Below, one piece after another: positions 1-11,757 of a DNA stretch of 64,000 nt. Below the pieces are notes generated by a model, which saw only the letters and a program-made list of their open reading frames with translations, was not told where the DNA came from and made no database searches. The stretch is from Pinus tabuliformis (taxonomy: Eukaryota > Streptophyta > Pinopsida > Pinales > Pinaceae): NCBI GenBank assembly GCA_031772625.1, contig CM062807.1, forward strand, positions 1,151,691,007 to 1,151,755,006, written 5' to 3'. The number at the start of each line of letters is the position of its first letter. Within the stretch, counting starts at the first letter, position 1. The translations under genes were made by a program, and so were the position numbers.

Positions 1-3000
1 AAAAGCATTTTAACCATTTTTTAATCAGAGTAATGCTTTTGAAGAAAAAGATTAAGGTTTAGAACTTCCCCATTTTGGCTAATCCAATGAAAATCGTGAC
101 TACTTCTTTGAACTCACAATTTGATCTAGTGAAGGTGTGAAAATGTTTGTGAAGAGCTGCAAAAGGTAGTTACATATCAGTAGAAAATAAGGAAACAAAA
201 CTAAATCTAAAAAGTAAAGAAATGAATGAAAGTGAGTATATGAGACTTACCATTGAAGAATTTAATTTAATCTTACTAGAAAGATATGACTTTCTCCAAT
301 GCAAGGCAATTAACTCAAAATCATTATTTATTAAAACTTATCTAAATTAATCTACTCTTAATTCTAACATAATGAAGAAAACATGACTATGTATAATCAT
401 ACTTCCAATGTAACCATTCCCTTGTTTTATTACATACCTATATATAAAAGTCAAAAGTTAGTAACAAGATAACAAAAATAATCAAAACCAAACAAAATTT
501 ACTAATTATGCCGATAGGCCTTTCCTATGCATCAACTTTTCGTCAACACTTTTATTCTGATCCGTTCGATCAGGGGAGACACTTTCAACCGTTGATTTGA
601 AGTGTGACTGCTTTTTCCAAATATCAGTTGAGTTGCCTTCTTTTCACCTCCGAGTTCTGCTGTGGGCTCGTGGCATGGCAAGAGATTTTTACTACTTTTT
701 CCCATTCTTTTATGTCACGCTTGTAGATATTTTTACTGCTTTTCCCATTCTTTTATGTCGCTCTTGGCCTCAGAGTTAATAGTGTCTGCCAGTGGTTGTT
801 GCTGTTCTTCTTCCCTGGATTTTGGCAATCATTGTTCTTCTTCCCTGGCTTTTGGCATTTTTTTCCAAATGTAAGGCTCAGGTGGATTATTCCCAGAATA
901 TGCTTCGTCTGAAATCTATCTATGGTTGTCATTTGAGGAGTGTGAAGGGTCTCATTTCCTCCCCACCACTCTACCTGCCTCCGTTCTCCTTCATCCCAAG
1001 GCTCGCATTTAGATAATGGAAACGACCTGTGCATTTCTCCATCTCTGCTCCAACTGATTTGTGCATAACATGGCAGAAAATTTGGGGATGTTATGTGGTG
1101 CGGTGAATGGTTGTGCGTTTGGAACTGAATCCCGTAGACCAACTCTTTTATGTTCTGTGTTTTGTTAGCACCTTGATCATTCATGGAAGGGCAGGGAAAG
1201 GTGGTTGGAGGATGGGGTGCTTTGAAGAAGAACTCCACCTCGCGGAGAAGCAAGGTGAGGTTGAAGTTTCCAGTGGGAAGAATCACCCAGCTTCTATGGT
1301 TGATAAGAACAATCCTCATAATCTGCCTAATCAGATTATTCAGTTCCAGCTGCAACCATCTGATCATGGCTACATCAAAGAAATATATTACAAATTCAGC
1401 TTTCTTGGAGATTTCCTAAGGTTGTGCAAAAAGCATCATCATGATCATTTCAATGCGTTCCATCGGAAAGAAAAAAATGCCGAGTCAAAATTAGATTTAC
1501 TGAGTGGTCATAGATCGTGAGTGGGAAGAATAAAAAAAATATTTGCGTGAAAAATTGACGGACCGACGCCTTTGCAACCTGATCAAGTAAAACTCACTAA
1601 GAAGGTACCCTGACTACTGTCTCTTTGTTTTCCAATATTATCCATGAATTAATCTTTAATATCTAATACCCAATAACATGACAATGGTGCAGGCAAAGCG
1701 GGTCCTCTTGCAAAATATGCATCAAAAGTTTGAAACTAAGAAATCGGACGACCGCTTAGTCCATACTCCATCAAAATAACTCCATGCACCAAAAATTCTT
1801 GAAATCACCAGTACTACCTTGTATTGTAAACTTGGAAGAACTAGTGAACAAAGGAAGCGCAACATTGCACATTCTTCATCTTTTGCACAAACAAATGGTG
1901 ACCGAAGTGTGTCTGTGCCAGCGGAGCATGAGCTTTATTCTCAGGGAGCTGCAGATTATGAGATGTCGACGCATACTGACTGTAAGCAAATTCTTTCAAA
2001 GAATATAAGAGTTATCATTATATTTGAAAATGCATGAATATTAGAGTTTTGTAATGGTGATGCTCACAGTTTGCAGATTCTTATTTTATATTACTACAGA
2101 TATCATTCTGGAGTGGTACTTGCTACCACAAAAAATAGGAAAATGGGCAAACAAAAATTGTAAAAAATGCCAAAATATGAGAAAATTCATAAAAATTCTA
2201 AGCAACTTGAACAACACCACAGAGGAAAGTCTAAGTTCTAAATTTTTTACGACAAAGTGCTTTTGTAGCTTCAGTCCACATGGCAAGGAAGCCAGATTTT
2301 TTGTTCCGCCGCAGGACAGCGTTGCAGCTTTTGAAGTCAACATTCTTCTTTATGTGTGCGAGCATGAAGCCTACCAGGCGAAAGGCGACCGAAGAAAGCT
2401 AGAAAAAAGGTCACTATCATCCCCTTAACTAGTCATCGTCTTTATTTTTTTTATTTTTTTAGATGGCAATGATTGGTTTGCACAGTCAAGACTCTGGAAC
2501 ACTAGCGTTTATATTTGCTACTTCTTTGCTTTTGAATGGGGATAATGCTCTCGCATTGCAGAGCTGGGTTTCGTTTTTTGTGGTTCTGTTATGGCTCATG
2601 AATGGATGTGTTTATGTATTGAAATTTAAGGAAAATATGGGTTTACTGTAGCATATGAATGGGATGCATCCAAGCATTTAAATTTCAGAAGTTGGGTTTA
2701 TTGCGCATATGAAATGGCATGTGTTCATTCTTTTGAAATTTTAGTCAGGGAAAAGAAAAGATGGATTTCGTATTGCATATGAATGAGATGTATTCTTCTT
2801 ATATGCTTGGCCATCTATAGAGGTTTATTGATTTTGGGTAATTAACTTACTCTAAAATGAAATAAGACATTCAATGCATTCCTTGTAATATAGATATAAT
2901 CAAAACATCTAAATAAAAGTAATTGCACAATGATCCAATCCAAGAAAACAAGGTTTTCTACAAACTAATTAATTCTTCTAGAAAAAATCAACAATTCCAA

Positions 3001-3950
3001 TTTAATAATCCTATCGGCCTCTCTTTGTACCTTTTGGGACAATTGCTAGTTACATCTAATGTAAAATTATGTACAAAAACAAGTTTATTTACAATTAACC
3101 TGTTAGTAAACCATCTTTTTTGGAAAGCATGCTCTAAACAAATATTAATGGGATCATAAAAGAATGAATGTATATTTGTTAAAGAATGAAAACTTTCCAA
3201 AGGAGATGATGGAAAAGCTTGTTGTGAAGGAAGAACATTCTCAAGATTTAAATTTGACTGGTGATGAAATGATTGGAATGAATTTCTGAATGTCGAATTA
3301 AATTGGAAATGAAATAGTTTTTTATATTCAGGATTATAAGAAACCAATTCATCATTTTCACTTAATAAATCTTGATGATATTCAATATTGGGAATTTAAT
3401 ATGCTTGCAAAAAGAAAAGAAAGCAAAATGAAAGAATGTAAAAACAAATAAATCATTATGAAAAGTAAAATTACAAAATAATTTTACAAGGCAATTCTGG
3501 AACCTATGGTGGATTTCAGTCAATGAATTACCACTAAAAGGACATTCCATGAAAAATTAAAAAATGCAAATTTATAAAAGAGAATCAGAATGAAATACAT
3601 TAGAAACTCGCGAAATTAACTCATCAAAATTCTTAAAATTAAGTTTGTGTTCAGTAAGATGGATCAATTTTCAAGATAGATCAAGAAAGTGTGCAAACCT
3701 TTACAAGATAGATCAATTTTCAAAATTGGTACACTTTGTACAAGATGTGATTCATTGTCATCATCATCATGATAATTGTCATAAATTACCTTCTTTTTAT
3801 GAAAATCAAATGACTGGTCCGAAATAATAGAATCAAGAAATACAAAAGAAGAAGATTTTTCAATTAAAGGATTATCATCCAAATGATTGCTAGATGTAGA
3901 ATTTTCAAAACAAGAACTAGGAAATTATCAACTAAAAGATTATTGTGATC
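1..3950. other. AT-rich region, no gene recognised
   Basis: No convincing gene is seen. The stretch 540-1520 is less AT-rich and holds overlapping open frames on both strands (for example 1107-1520, plus), but none shows a domain, splice structure or family resemblance I recognise. Local duplications are visible: a unit around 'cccattcttttatgtc' occurs twice at 690-767, a unit around 'gttcttcttccctgg' twice at about 805-865, and a degenerate unit beginning 'gcatatgaa' repeats at about 2650-2800. The minus strand between about 2980 and 3950 may be the decayed continuation of the gypsy-type element whose gag lies next to it; I could not confirm this by motif. Confidence 0.5.
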
Positions 3951-3954
3951 ATCA

Positions 3955-4732
3955 TTAATTATAACTTTGATTTGAAAAGACATCAGGATAATGAAAATAA
4001 TGTATTCCAGAATATAATGACAACTTAAATGAATCGTTTATAGAACTTTCCGTAATATAATCTAGGTTTAAGGAAATTATTTCAATTGCAGTTACATGTT
4101 CTAAATTTTCTAAAGTTGCCTTCAAAGAAGATAAACGGATGTGTTTATTTTTCAAGTCTTGTAGCTTGGATTTATTTGGACCTACTGATTGATCACACGT
4201 GTTATTAAAATTTGTTTTAATTGCATCTTCAAAAAGAAAATGAGAATTAAAACTTTCTAAAGAAGAACTTTGTGATTCAATTACAGTTTCGGGTCTGGGT
4301 TCCATAAAATCGTTTAGTGATTCAAGACTAGTTAATGTATTAGGTGTCATGTTCTTCATTAATTGATTCATTATTTTTGGTATGTGAAGAAACAAGAGAA
4401 GTGAAACGTTCAATTAAATCTTCAGTTGAAGTAAAATTATCTAAATGAAATCTATAACAAAATGACCAAAATCTATTATAAAAATCATATAAAGATTCAT
4501 TATCATACATGTAAAGATTATCTAATTCTAAACACAAACTATTGTAACTGTAACTTTGATGTGCTTTGAGAAATACCTAGCAAAAATGTTTCCATGAATG
4601 AATCGACTTCTCGAGAAGCACCAAGAACCATTTATGGATCCGTCCTCTGAATGTGAGAGTGAAAAGCCTGCATATCTCATTATCAACGATTATATTAAAA
4701 TATTTATATATATTAACAAAACCAACAATATG
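3955..4732 (-). pseudogene. Ty3/gypsy-like gag remnant, C-terminal part, split by a LINE
   Basis: Reading the minus strand from 4732 downwards gives a retrotransposon gag-like protein with motifs usual in plant gypsy gags: ICRLFTLTFRGRIHKWF, then SIHSWKHF, then LYDFYNRFWSFCYRF. The frame changes near 4400, where one frame ends in a stop and another continues through about 3955, so the copy is frameshifted. No zinc knuckle, protease or reverse transcriptase follows within the window. The N-terminal part of the same reading lies at 12228-12362, because a 7.5-kb LINE entered the gag at 4732. The gag assignment rests on motif pattern only. A frameshifted, split fossil is the simplest reading. Confidence 0.6.
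4716..4732. repeat. Left target-site duplication of LINE (17 bp)
   Basis: The 17-bp sequence acaaaaccaacaatatg lies directly before the LINE and is repeated exactly at 12211-12227, after the poly-A tail. Long exact duplications of this size are the hallmark of target-primed reverse transcription by L1-type elements. The first bases of the repeat merge with the A tail at the right end, so the true length could be a base or two more or less. Confidence 0.93.
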
Positions 4733-4864
4733 GCAGGACTTCATAACGGGCTCTGCTAGGGTTCTGTGAACACCTGCACACGGCGCCGACAACAGGGTAG
4801 AATACTCTGGCCCAGACTCTGAGCAATCTGCAGCACCCCGGCCTGAAGCGCATACGAGCCAGGG

Positions 4865-6439
4865 ATGGAGCAGCCCCAGGGGGGGGCGACTGGACCCTCC
4901 CCACCGCAGTCAAATTCTGAGCACCAAGTAATCTTCGGTTCAGTGAACGAAGAAATACTGAACAGGGGAAAAAACCCTCAATCAGATCTCAACAATGACA
5001 ATAACAGCAAAGAAAACAATGGCACAACGCAAGAAGAAAACGACATACCTGGAGAACAGCCGCAAATCACCTCTAGCACCTGCCGACCGGCGGCTAAGGT
5101 CAGACCAAGGATCGAGTTGCCTGGAGACAAGATCGATGATAGAATACAGTTCATGAAGGACCATGCCCTCATTGGCAAGTTCATCGGTTTCTGGCCAACT
5201 GAACGGGCCCTAAATGGATGGATAGCTGCCAAATGGAAACCCAAAGGGGATGTAACGCTACAATTAGGGCCGAAAGGATTCTTCACTGCGATATTCTACT
5301 GCCCGGAGGATAAACACAGAATCCTAGTAGGAGGACCCTATTTTTTCAACTCGGCTGGACTTTACCTACGCGACTGGATCCCCAAATTTAACCCGGACAA
5401 AGAAGATCTTTCATGGGCTCCTGTGTGGATCAGATTGTATTCGCTCCCGGACGAATACTGGGCGGAGGAGCTCCTCAAAAGGATCGGCAATGGGATCGGC
5501 GATTTCATCAAGGTCGCAGAGGAAACCCTATCTCGTAAGTACACCTCCTATGCCAGGATTTGCGTTTTTATTCGCCTTAATGAGCCTCTCCCTGAGTCAG
5601 TTGAGCTTGCTCATCGGGATGAAGAGTGGATACAGCCTCTTGATTACGAGCATGTCCCGTTCCGGTGCAGAAAATGTCATGCCCTAGGTCATCTTTTCAG
5701 GGATTGTCCTCTGAATATTCACTCTAACCCTTCTGATCCCTCAGGTGCCTCAGCTCAGGATGGCTTCACTAAAGTTTCCAGCAGGAAACGTGCGCATAAA
5801 AAGCCCTCTAATGGTCCCAAATCCCAGCCCCGCAAGCCGCATGGCCCAGTAACCAAGAACAGCTTCGACATTCTTGGTCAATCCTCTGTCGATCCCTCCT
5901 CCAGTAAGGAGACCGCTCAAGATCACCCCTCCTCCTCTTCCCCTCCCCTCTCCTCCTTCTCCCCTCCCAAATCCTCCGCCCCCCTTTCTAACCCCATCAT
6001 TTTGCAAAGAGACAAGACTAGCACGGATGACAAACTCAATAATATGGAGGTGGATGGTAAAAATGACATTCCCCAGAATCTTGATCCAGATAATGAAAAT
6101 AGCAACCAAGTGCAGTTAATGGACGAGGAACCGGAGAGTATCGATCTGCAAGGTCTCGATCTCTTAGAAATGGAGGCCGCATGCAGAAGGAAAGCATATG
6201 ATACCATCCCCGAAATTCAACTTGACAAGCTAGAATTGGTCATCTCTCGCGCCTATTACCAGAACCAACTGGGAATTCAGCCAGGCAGCCAATGGGACAG
6301 TACTCAGCGACACAAAGACTCAAAAAAAAGAGGACGAAAGACAGATTTGCAAAGGACGATGGAAATTGGGAAAATCTTAGTCGATTCCGGTCGCTACGCC
6401 AAATTGACTAAGTATTTCAAGCCCTCTACCAGTAGTTAA
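4865..6439 (+). CDS. LINE ORF1: DUF4283 / zinc-knuckle nucleic-acid-binding protein (524 aa)
   Basis: In plant L1-type elements ORF1 binds the element RNA and forms the ribonucleoprotein. Residues about 1-90 are low-complexity (N, Q, E rich). Residues about 95-260 match the DUF4283 pattern, with LIGKFIGFWPTERALNGW, the APVWIRLYSLP core and LDYEHVPFRCRKC. A CCHC zinc knuckle (C-x2-C-x4-H-x4-C, CRKCHALGHLFRDC) sits at residues about 267-281. The rest is a Ser/Pro-rich and basic tail. The frame is open throughout. The ATG at 4865 is the first in this frame in the element, 132 nt from its 5' end. The stop TAA at 6437-6439 lies only 2 nt before the ORF2 ATG, so ORF2 translation probably depends on reinitiation or leaky termination. 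Confidence 0.88.
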   Translation: MEQPQGGATGPSPPQSNSEHQVIFGSVNEEILNRGKNPQSDLNNDNNSKENNGTTQEENDIPGEQPQITSSTCRPAAKVRPRIELPGDKIDDRIQFMKDHALIGKFIGFWPTERALNGWIAAKWKPKGDVTLQLGPKGFFTAIFYCPEDKHRILVGGPYFFNSAGLYLRDWIPKFNPDKEDLSWAPVWIRLYSLPDEYWAEELLKRIGNGIGDFIKVAEETLSRKYTSYARICVFIRLNEPLPESVELAHRDEEWIQPLDYEHVPFRCRKCHALGHLFRDCPLNIHSNPSDPSGASAQDGFTKVSSRKRAHKKPSNGPKSQPRKPHGPVTKNSFDILGQSSVDPSSSKETAQDHPSSSSPPLSSFSPPKSSAPLSNPIILQRDKTSTDDKLNNMEVDGKNDIPQNLDPDNENSNQVQLMDEEPESIDLQGLDLLEMEAACRRKAYDTIPEIQLDKLELVISRAYYQNQLGIQPGSQWDSTQRHKDSKKRGRKTDLQRTMEIGKILVDSGRYAKLTKYFKPSTSS

Positions 6440-6441
6440 CC

Positions 6442-9400
6442 ATGAAAGTTATATCCTGGAATATAAGAGGGCTCAATAGCCCTGGAAAACGCAGGATGTT
6501 GAAAAATATGATAAAGATGGAAAAGCCCCAAATTTGCTTCATCCAGGAGACTAAATGCAACAGCTCTATGCTAGACAGCTTCTTCTCAAAAGCTTGGCCA
6601 GGCTGCAATACTGTTGCGGTCGATGCTTCTGGAGCCTCAGGAGGTTTAGCCATAGCCTGGAATACTCAAGCAGTCGCCCTCTCTGACTTTCAAGCGACGC
6701 ATCATCTGATTCAGGCCACCTTTCACATTTTGGGGACAAACATTCACGGCAATCTGTCAAATGTCTACTTCCCGCAAGACAATAGCAGCAAGATAGAGCT
6801 TTTGGACACTATCGAGGTCCTCAGCAACAGTAGGAAATTCCCGCTATGGATTGCTGCAGGGGATTTCAACATGATCACAAAATCAGAAGAAAAGCTGGGA
6901 GGAAGAAGCAGATTGGAGCCTGAGGTTGATCGATTCAAAGAATTCATAAACTCGGCTTCCCTTATTGACATGCCGTTCTGCAATGGAACCTTCACTTGGA
7001 GCAATCGCAGGGCAGGCAAGCATCAAATCGCCTCCAAGCTGGACCGCTTCCTCCTCTCGGACAATGCGGTTCACATCGGAGGGGACTTCTCTGCATCCAT
7101 TCTAGCCCATTCCGGATCAGACCATTGGCCAATAGCTCTTCAATGGCGAAGACCCGGCAACACAATCAAAAAACCTTTCAGGTTTGAAGGATTCTGGCTC
7201 ACTCATCCCAATTTCAAAGAGTTTGTCAAGAATATCTGGACCTCATTCATCCCCCCGGAAGGAGCAAGAATGTACCAATTTCAGAAGAAATTAACATTTC
7301 TCAAGAGCCATCTTAAACGATGGAATAAAGAAACCTTTGGCAACATCTTCGAGGAGAAGAAAAAGCTCATTCAGGACCTGGATAACCTTCACCAGCAGAT
7401 CATCACAGAGGGACACACGGAAGAAACGCTGGAGAAGGAACGCCACATTCACAACTTATTAGAGGAAAGAGGGAAGCAGGAAGAAATCTATTGGAAGCAG
7501 AAGTCAAGGGTCCGTTGGTTGAAGGAAGGGGAGCGTAACACTAAATTCTTTCATAGAACAACAGTACAACGAAGAATGACCAATAACATCCCCTTCATTC
7601 AAAATCAAGCAGGAGACAAGATAGAAACGCATGAAGGGATTGAAGCCGAGCTCCTCAATCACTTCCAAGAAGTTCATCAAGAGCAGGGTGAAGAAAGGCA
7701 ACAAGCCATAAACAAAATTACCAGCAATATTCCAAAACTTATCACTGAGAAACAAAATGAGCACTTAATGAGACCTATCAGCATAGAGGAGGTGGATGAT
7801 GCCATGAAACAACTCAAGGAGGGCAAAGCTCCCGGTCCCGATGGATTCACAACGACATTCTTTCATGCCTTCTGGGATATGCTAAAAGAGGAAGTCTGGC
7901 AGATAGTAGAAGAATCCAGAGCAACACGATGGCTTCTTCCCTCTCTCAATGCTACCTTCATAGCCCTCATTCCCAAGGAGGCAGAATCCATTACTCCAGA
8001 CAAATTCCGCCCCATTGCACTATGCAATGTCATCTACAAAGTAATTTCAAAGGTCATAGCTAATCGGCTCAAACCGCTTTTGCCTGCACTAATTTCTAAG
8101 GAGCAATCAGGTTACGTAGAGGGACGACACATAATGGACGGCATCCTGCTCTCTCACGAAATCATCCACTCTCTCAAAAACTCCAAGCAAGCAGGTATGC
8201 TTCTCAAGCTAGATCTTTCAAAAGCCTTTGATAAACTTAACTGGCAATATATTCATCACATGCTAAAAGCCTTTGGTTTTTGTCCTTCGTGGATTCGATG
8301 GATCCTGAACATGATTAACTCCACTCATTTCTCCATTTTGATCAACGGCTTTCCTTCCCGCTCGTTCAATCCCTCCAGAGGTATCCGGCAAGGAGATCCC
8401 CTTTCTCCTTTTCTTTTTGTCTTGATGGCCGAAGGGCTTGGAAGGCACATCAAGCAAGCTCTTAGCCTGAGGAAAATTAAAGGTATCTCTGTGCACAACT
8501 CCCCCGCCCTCTCCCATCAGCAATTCGTTGACGACACAATGCTGTTTGGCTATCCCTCAGCTCAAGAAGCCCGTAGACTCAAAGGTCTCCTCCAGGACTT
8601 CTCTCTGGCGTCTGGCATGTCCATCAATTGCTCCAAATCGCAAATTTTCTTTTTCCACACCCCCCCGGCTGTCAAGTCTGCTGTCTCCCGCATTTTAGGC
8701 TTCTCCTCTGCCTCTCTACCCTCCAAGTACTTAGGAGCCCCCCTCACTGCTTCGGCTATCAAGCACTCTGCTTGGCGCTCCCTTCTGGAAAAAATTGAAA
8801 GTCGACTCAATCTCTGGACTCACAGGTCGCTTAATCTAGCCAGTCGAATGGTGCTCATCAAATCGATTTTGCAAGCTATGCCCCTTTACTTGTTTTCTTC
8901 CTTGGCTGCACCCAAATGGGTCTTGAAAAGTCTAAGGAACTTGCAGAGAAACTTCTTATGGAGCAGCTCAGCCACCAATCAAAAATGGGCCTTAGTCAGA
9001 TGGACAAAAGTCTGCATGCCCAAGGACAAAGGAGGAATTGGGCTAAGAGACCCTGAACACAGTAACGCCATCATGAATGCCAAGATCTGGTGGCAGTGGC
9101 TCACCAACCCGGAAAAACCTTGGGGAACGATATGGACAGCGAAGTATGCAGACAACAGACCCCAAGAGGAACTCATAAGATTCACCCCAACTGAAAAAGG
9201 CTCTTTGATATGGAATGCTGCAAAGCAACACCATCATATTATACAACAGCATAGCTTTTGGGAGATCAGAAATGGTTGCAGTGCAAGGTTTTGGACGGAC
9301 GCCTGGAATCAAATGCCAAAACTCACGAACATTCTCCACCCCACAATGACACCAACGAGGCAGGATCAACAACAGGAAAAGGTCCAATCTTACTGGCAAC

Positions 9401-10929
9401 CAGAGCTCGACGAAGGATTCAGAATATGGAAAACCAGCAGCCAAATCCTTAACAGGGAGGAGGATAGGATGTATCAGGAACTGGATGAGGAATTAAGGAA
9501 AAGAAGAATAAGAACGAACAATGGAGAGGACATTCTCCGTTGGGGATACCTGCCCAAAGGAACTTACACCACTGCTGAAGCCTACAAAACGCTCTGTAAC
9601 TTTGCAGATAACCCCGACCCTCTATGGAAAAAAATTTGGGAACTTGGACCATGGCCAAAAATCTCTTACTTCCTCTGGCTGATAGGGCACAAAAAGATTC
9701 TTACCTGGGAAAATCTCAGAAAGAGGAACTTCCATGGCCCCTCGATCTGCCACAATTGTCTAAAGGATGAGGAAACCCTCCAGCATCTACTGAATACCTG
9801 CCCTTTTGCCAAGCTTCTATGGAACAGGGTCAGCTTCAGATGTCAACGACAAAGCATAATGGAGGACGATATTATTATCTCCCTAAGGCTATGGCCCAAG
9901 CAACCTTACAAAAGCTCCCTTCTAAATCACCTATGGCGTATTATCCCTGGGATAGTTCTTTGGAATATTTGGAAGGAACGAAATCAACGTATCTTCAAGA
10001 ACAAAAGATCGATGCCAGAGGTAATATGGGGCAAAATCCAAGGCAACATTCAAGAAACTCTGGCGCTCCAAAGCTGGACCAAAGAAGACAGACCAACTGA
10101 GGACAGTGAGAAGAACATTCTAAGAAACTGGCAGCTGCAATTACCCCAAGAACCCCAAAAAAGCAACCTCCACAATAGCAGCAGCAATAGAAAAGAATGT
10201 CGCTGGATCGCTCCGCCTGAAAATTCATACAAGCTGAACTTTGATGGAGCCTCCAAAGGCAACCCAGGGGCTGCGGGGTTTGGAGGCATTATCAGAAACC
10301 ATGAGGGCTCCCCTATTCAGATCTACCTAGGAAGCATTGGATGGGACACCAACAACTCAGCTGAGTTGGAGGGGCTATGGCAGGGACTTCAAATTGCCTG
10401 GAACCTTAATCTCCAACCCTTAATTGTTGAAGGGGACTCTCAAATACTCATAAACATGGTAACCCGTATACATAATGGCTCACAAGCGAGGAAAATTGCA
10501 CCCAGCTGGAGACTTGAGGCTAGATTAAATGAAATCGCGCACAGAATTGATCATGCAAGGGCTATTTCCTTCAATCACACCCGACGAGAAGGAAACAAGG
10601 TTGCAGATCTCCTGGCCAATATAGGGGTTGAAACCAGCACCCCTCTACTCTCAGGCAACACTAACATCATTTCCAACAGGCAGCAGCTCCAGGAGTATGA
10701 AAGCTTAATTCAAGAGGAGGCTACTGCCCCGGATGCGGGTGCCACCATGCAAGACCTGGTAAGGCCACTTGCCACGGTCGACAGGACATGCGACGGACGG
10801 AGGGCATTAAGGCTCCTCGCCGCCACCTCCCATCGACCAGCAACGCAGCACTCGAGCCTTAATGAAGGTGCAGGTACCACAGAGGAGGAGGATGGCCGCA
10901 TTCAATGCGGGGACATTCCGGAAGAATGA
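6442..10929 (+). CDS. LINE ORF2: endonuclease / reverse transcriptase / RNase H (1495 aa)
   Basis: This polyprotein nicks the target and copies the element RNA there. Domains in order: an APE-type endonuclease at residues about 1-235 (start MKVISWNIRGLNSP, QETK, AAGDFNMI, SGSDHWPI); reverse transcriptase about 430-720 with GKAPGPDGF (near 460), LDLSKAFDKLNW (near 590), RQGDPLSPFLF (near 648) and the catalytic FVDD (near 693); a zinc-binding zf-RVT segment near 1103 (CHNCLKDEETLQHLLNTC); and RNase H about 1260-1390 with FDGASKGNPG, NNSAELEGL, EGDS and KVADLLAN, which preserve the expected acidic residues. An RNase H domain at the end of ORF2 is known from a subset of plant L1 elements. No internal stops. 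The C-terminal tail of about 90 residues after RNase H is unassigned. Confidence 0.93.
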   Translation: MKVISWNIRGLNSPGKRRMLKNMIKMEKPQICFIQETKCNSSMLDSFFSKAWPGCNTVAVDASGASGGLAIAWNTQAVALSDFQATHHLIQATFHILGTNIHGNLSNVYFPQDNSSKIELLDTIEVLSNSRKFPLWIAAGDFNMITKSEEKLGGRSRLEPEVDRFKEFINSASLIDMPFCNGTFTWSNRRAGKHQIASKLDRFLLSDNAVHIGGDFSASILAHSGSDHWPIALQWRRPGNTIKKPFRFEGFWLTHPNFKEFVKNIWTSFIPPEGARMYQFQKKLTFLKSHLKRWNKETFGNIFEEKKKLIQDLDNLHQQIITEGHTEETLEKERHIHNLLEERGKQEEIYWKQKSRVRWLKEGERNTKFFHRTTVQRRMTNNIPFIQNQAGDKIETHEGIEAELLNHFQEVHQEQGEERQQAINKITSNIPKLITEKQNEHLMRPISIEEVDDAMKQLKEGKAPGPDGFTTTFFHAFWDMLKEEVWQIVEESRATRWLLPSLNATFIALIPKEAESITPDKFRPIALCNVIYKVISKVIANRLKPLLPALISKEQSGYVEGRHIMDGILLSHEIIHSLKNSKQAGMLLKLDLSKAFDKLNWQYIHHMLKAFGFCPSWIRWILNMINSTHFSILINGFPSRSFNPSRGIRQGDPLSPFLFVLMAEGLGRHIKQALSLRKIKGISVHNSPALSHQQFVDDTMLFGYPSAQEARRLKGLLQDFSLASGMSINCSKSQIFFFHTPPAVKSAVSRILGFSSASLPSKYLGAPLTASAIKHSAWRSLLEKIESRLNLWTHRSLNLASRMVLIKSILQAMPLYLFSSLAAPKWVLKSLRNLQRNFLWSSSATNQKWALVRWTKVCMPKDKGGIGLRDPEHSNAIMNAKIWWQWLTNPEKPWGTIWTAKYADNRPQEELIRFTPTEKGSLIWNAAKQHHHIIQQHSFWEIRNGCSARFWTDAWNQMPKLTNILHPTMTPTRQDQQQEKVQSYWQPELDEGFRIWKTSSQILNREEDRMYQELDEELRKRRIRTNNGEDILRWGYLPKGTYTTAEAYKTLCNFADNPDPLWKKIWELGPWPKISYFLWLIGHKKILTWENLRKRNFHGPSICHNCLKDEETLQHLLNTCPFAKLLWNRVSFRCQRQSIMEDDIIISLRLWPKQPYKSSLLNHLWRIIPGIVLWNIWKERNQRIFKNKRSMPEVIWGKIQGNIQETLALQSWTKEDRPTEDSEKNILRNWQLQLPQEPQKSNLHNSSSNRKECRWIAPPENSYKLNFDGASKGNPGAAGFGGIIRNHEGSPIQIYLGSIGWDTNNSAELEGLWQGLQIAWNLNLQPLIVEGDSQILINMVTRIHNGSQARKIAPSWRLEARLNEIAHRIDHARAISFNHTRREGNKVADLLANIGVETSTPLLSGNTNIISNRQQLQEYESLIQEEATAPDAGATMQDLVRPLATVDRTCDGRRALRLLAATSHRPATQHSSLNEGAGTTEEEDGRIQCGDIPEE

Positions 10930-11722
10930 AGAGGTTGTTAAATTTGTCGATTGGGATGCAGATGAAGCCCACTGCGATGGTGTTCCTGCTCTGCAACCTG
11001 AGATTTCTGGAGTCATTGTGGAATTGGGGGAGGCTGGCCGACTGCTGGTCCTCCCTGGTTCATGCCTACAGTCATTTGTTTGTCACAGTGAGCCGAATTG
11101 GGTGGAAGCTTCGTCTGAGGAAGCGGAATTTGGAAGAATGGGCCGTGAACGAATGCCATGTCGCCGAGGTAGAGGCTCAGGGAGAGCCAGATCCGCTCGA
11201 GGGCCTGCAGCCGACCTACACCACCATTGCTGCTGTGTTTATTGTCACCGACGAGGAGGAGCACCTCAGGTGCAGCCGAGTCAATATGTGGAAGTGGGAG
11301 GGTCCAGCAATGGAGAGCAATCTCTACCTGCATTCGGCTCTGTCATCTTCTCACTGCGCAATCCCAGAGAAAATTTGGGCATCAATGCTCATATTTCAGT
11401 ATTGTTTACCAGAATCACGGACGAAAATGAAGCCGGCCTGCCTCGGCCACCTGCAATGGAGAATCCCTCAGACATTGAAGAGAGACTTCACCCGGTGCGA
11501 GAGGGAAAACTGCCTCTGGCTATGGAGGAAGAATGCCGGCTCGTGGATAAAGGTAAAAGGCCTTTGGGGGAGGCCTCAAGCTCACGGGAGGCGGAATTGC
11601 GGGAGAAAGAACCTGATCTGCCGGCCTTCATGGACGGCCTACCAGAAGGACATGGCTGGGCGTGGATTCGGGAAGCCAAACCAGGGGAGGACGAGCCAGA
11701 GGATGATGAGCAAGAGGGCTAA
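10862..11722 (+). other. Open frame in the LINE 3' region (286 aa), possible ORF3
   Basis: An uninterrupted 286-codon frame starts inside the end of ORF2 in another frame and runs into the 3' region. Its product would be rich in Glu, Pro, Arg and Gly; I recognise no domain. A second frame (10905-11987, 360 codons) overlaps almost all of it. Two long overlapping frames in GC-rich DNA can arise simply from low stop-codon density, so coding is not established. The region also differs from the usual short LINE 3' UTR in its length. It could be a real third ORF, a captured host fragment, or a non-coding 3' UTR. Confidence 0.3.
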
Positions 11723-11757
11723 GCCCAGGTGTCTCTCATGCATGCAGTCTGGACGCG

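Noticed and set aside
753..1367. 204-codon minus-strand frame
   Set aside because: No domain, overlaps open frames on the other strand of similar quality, and includes small local DNA duplications.
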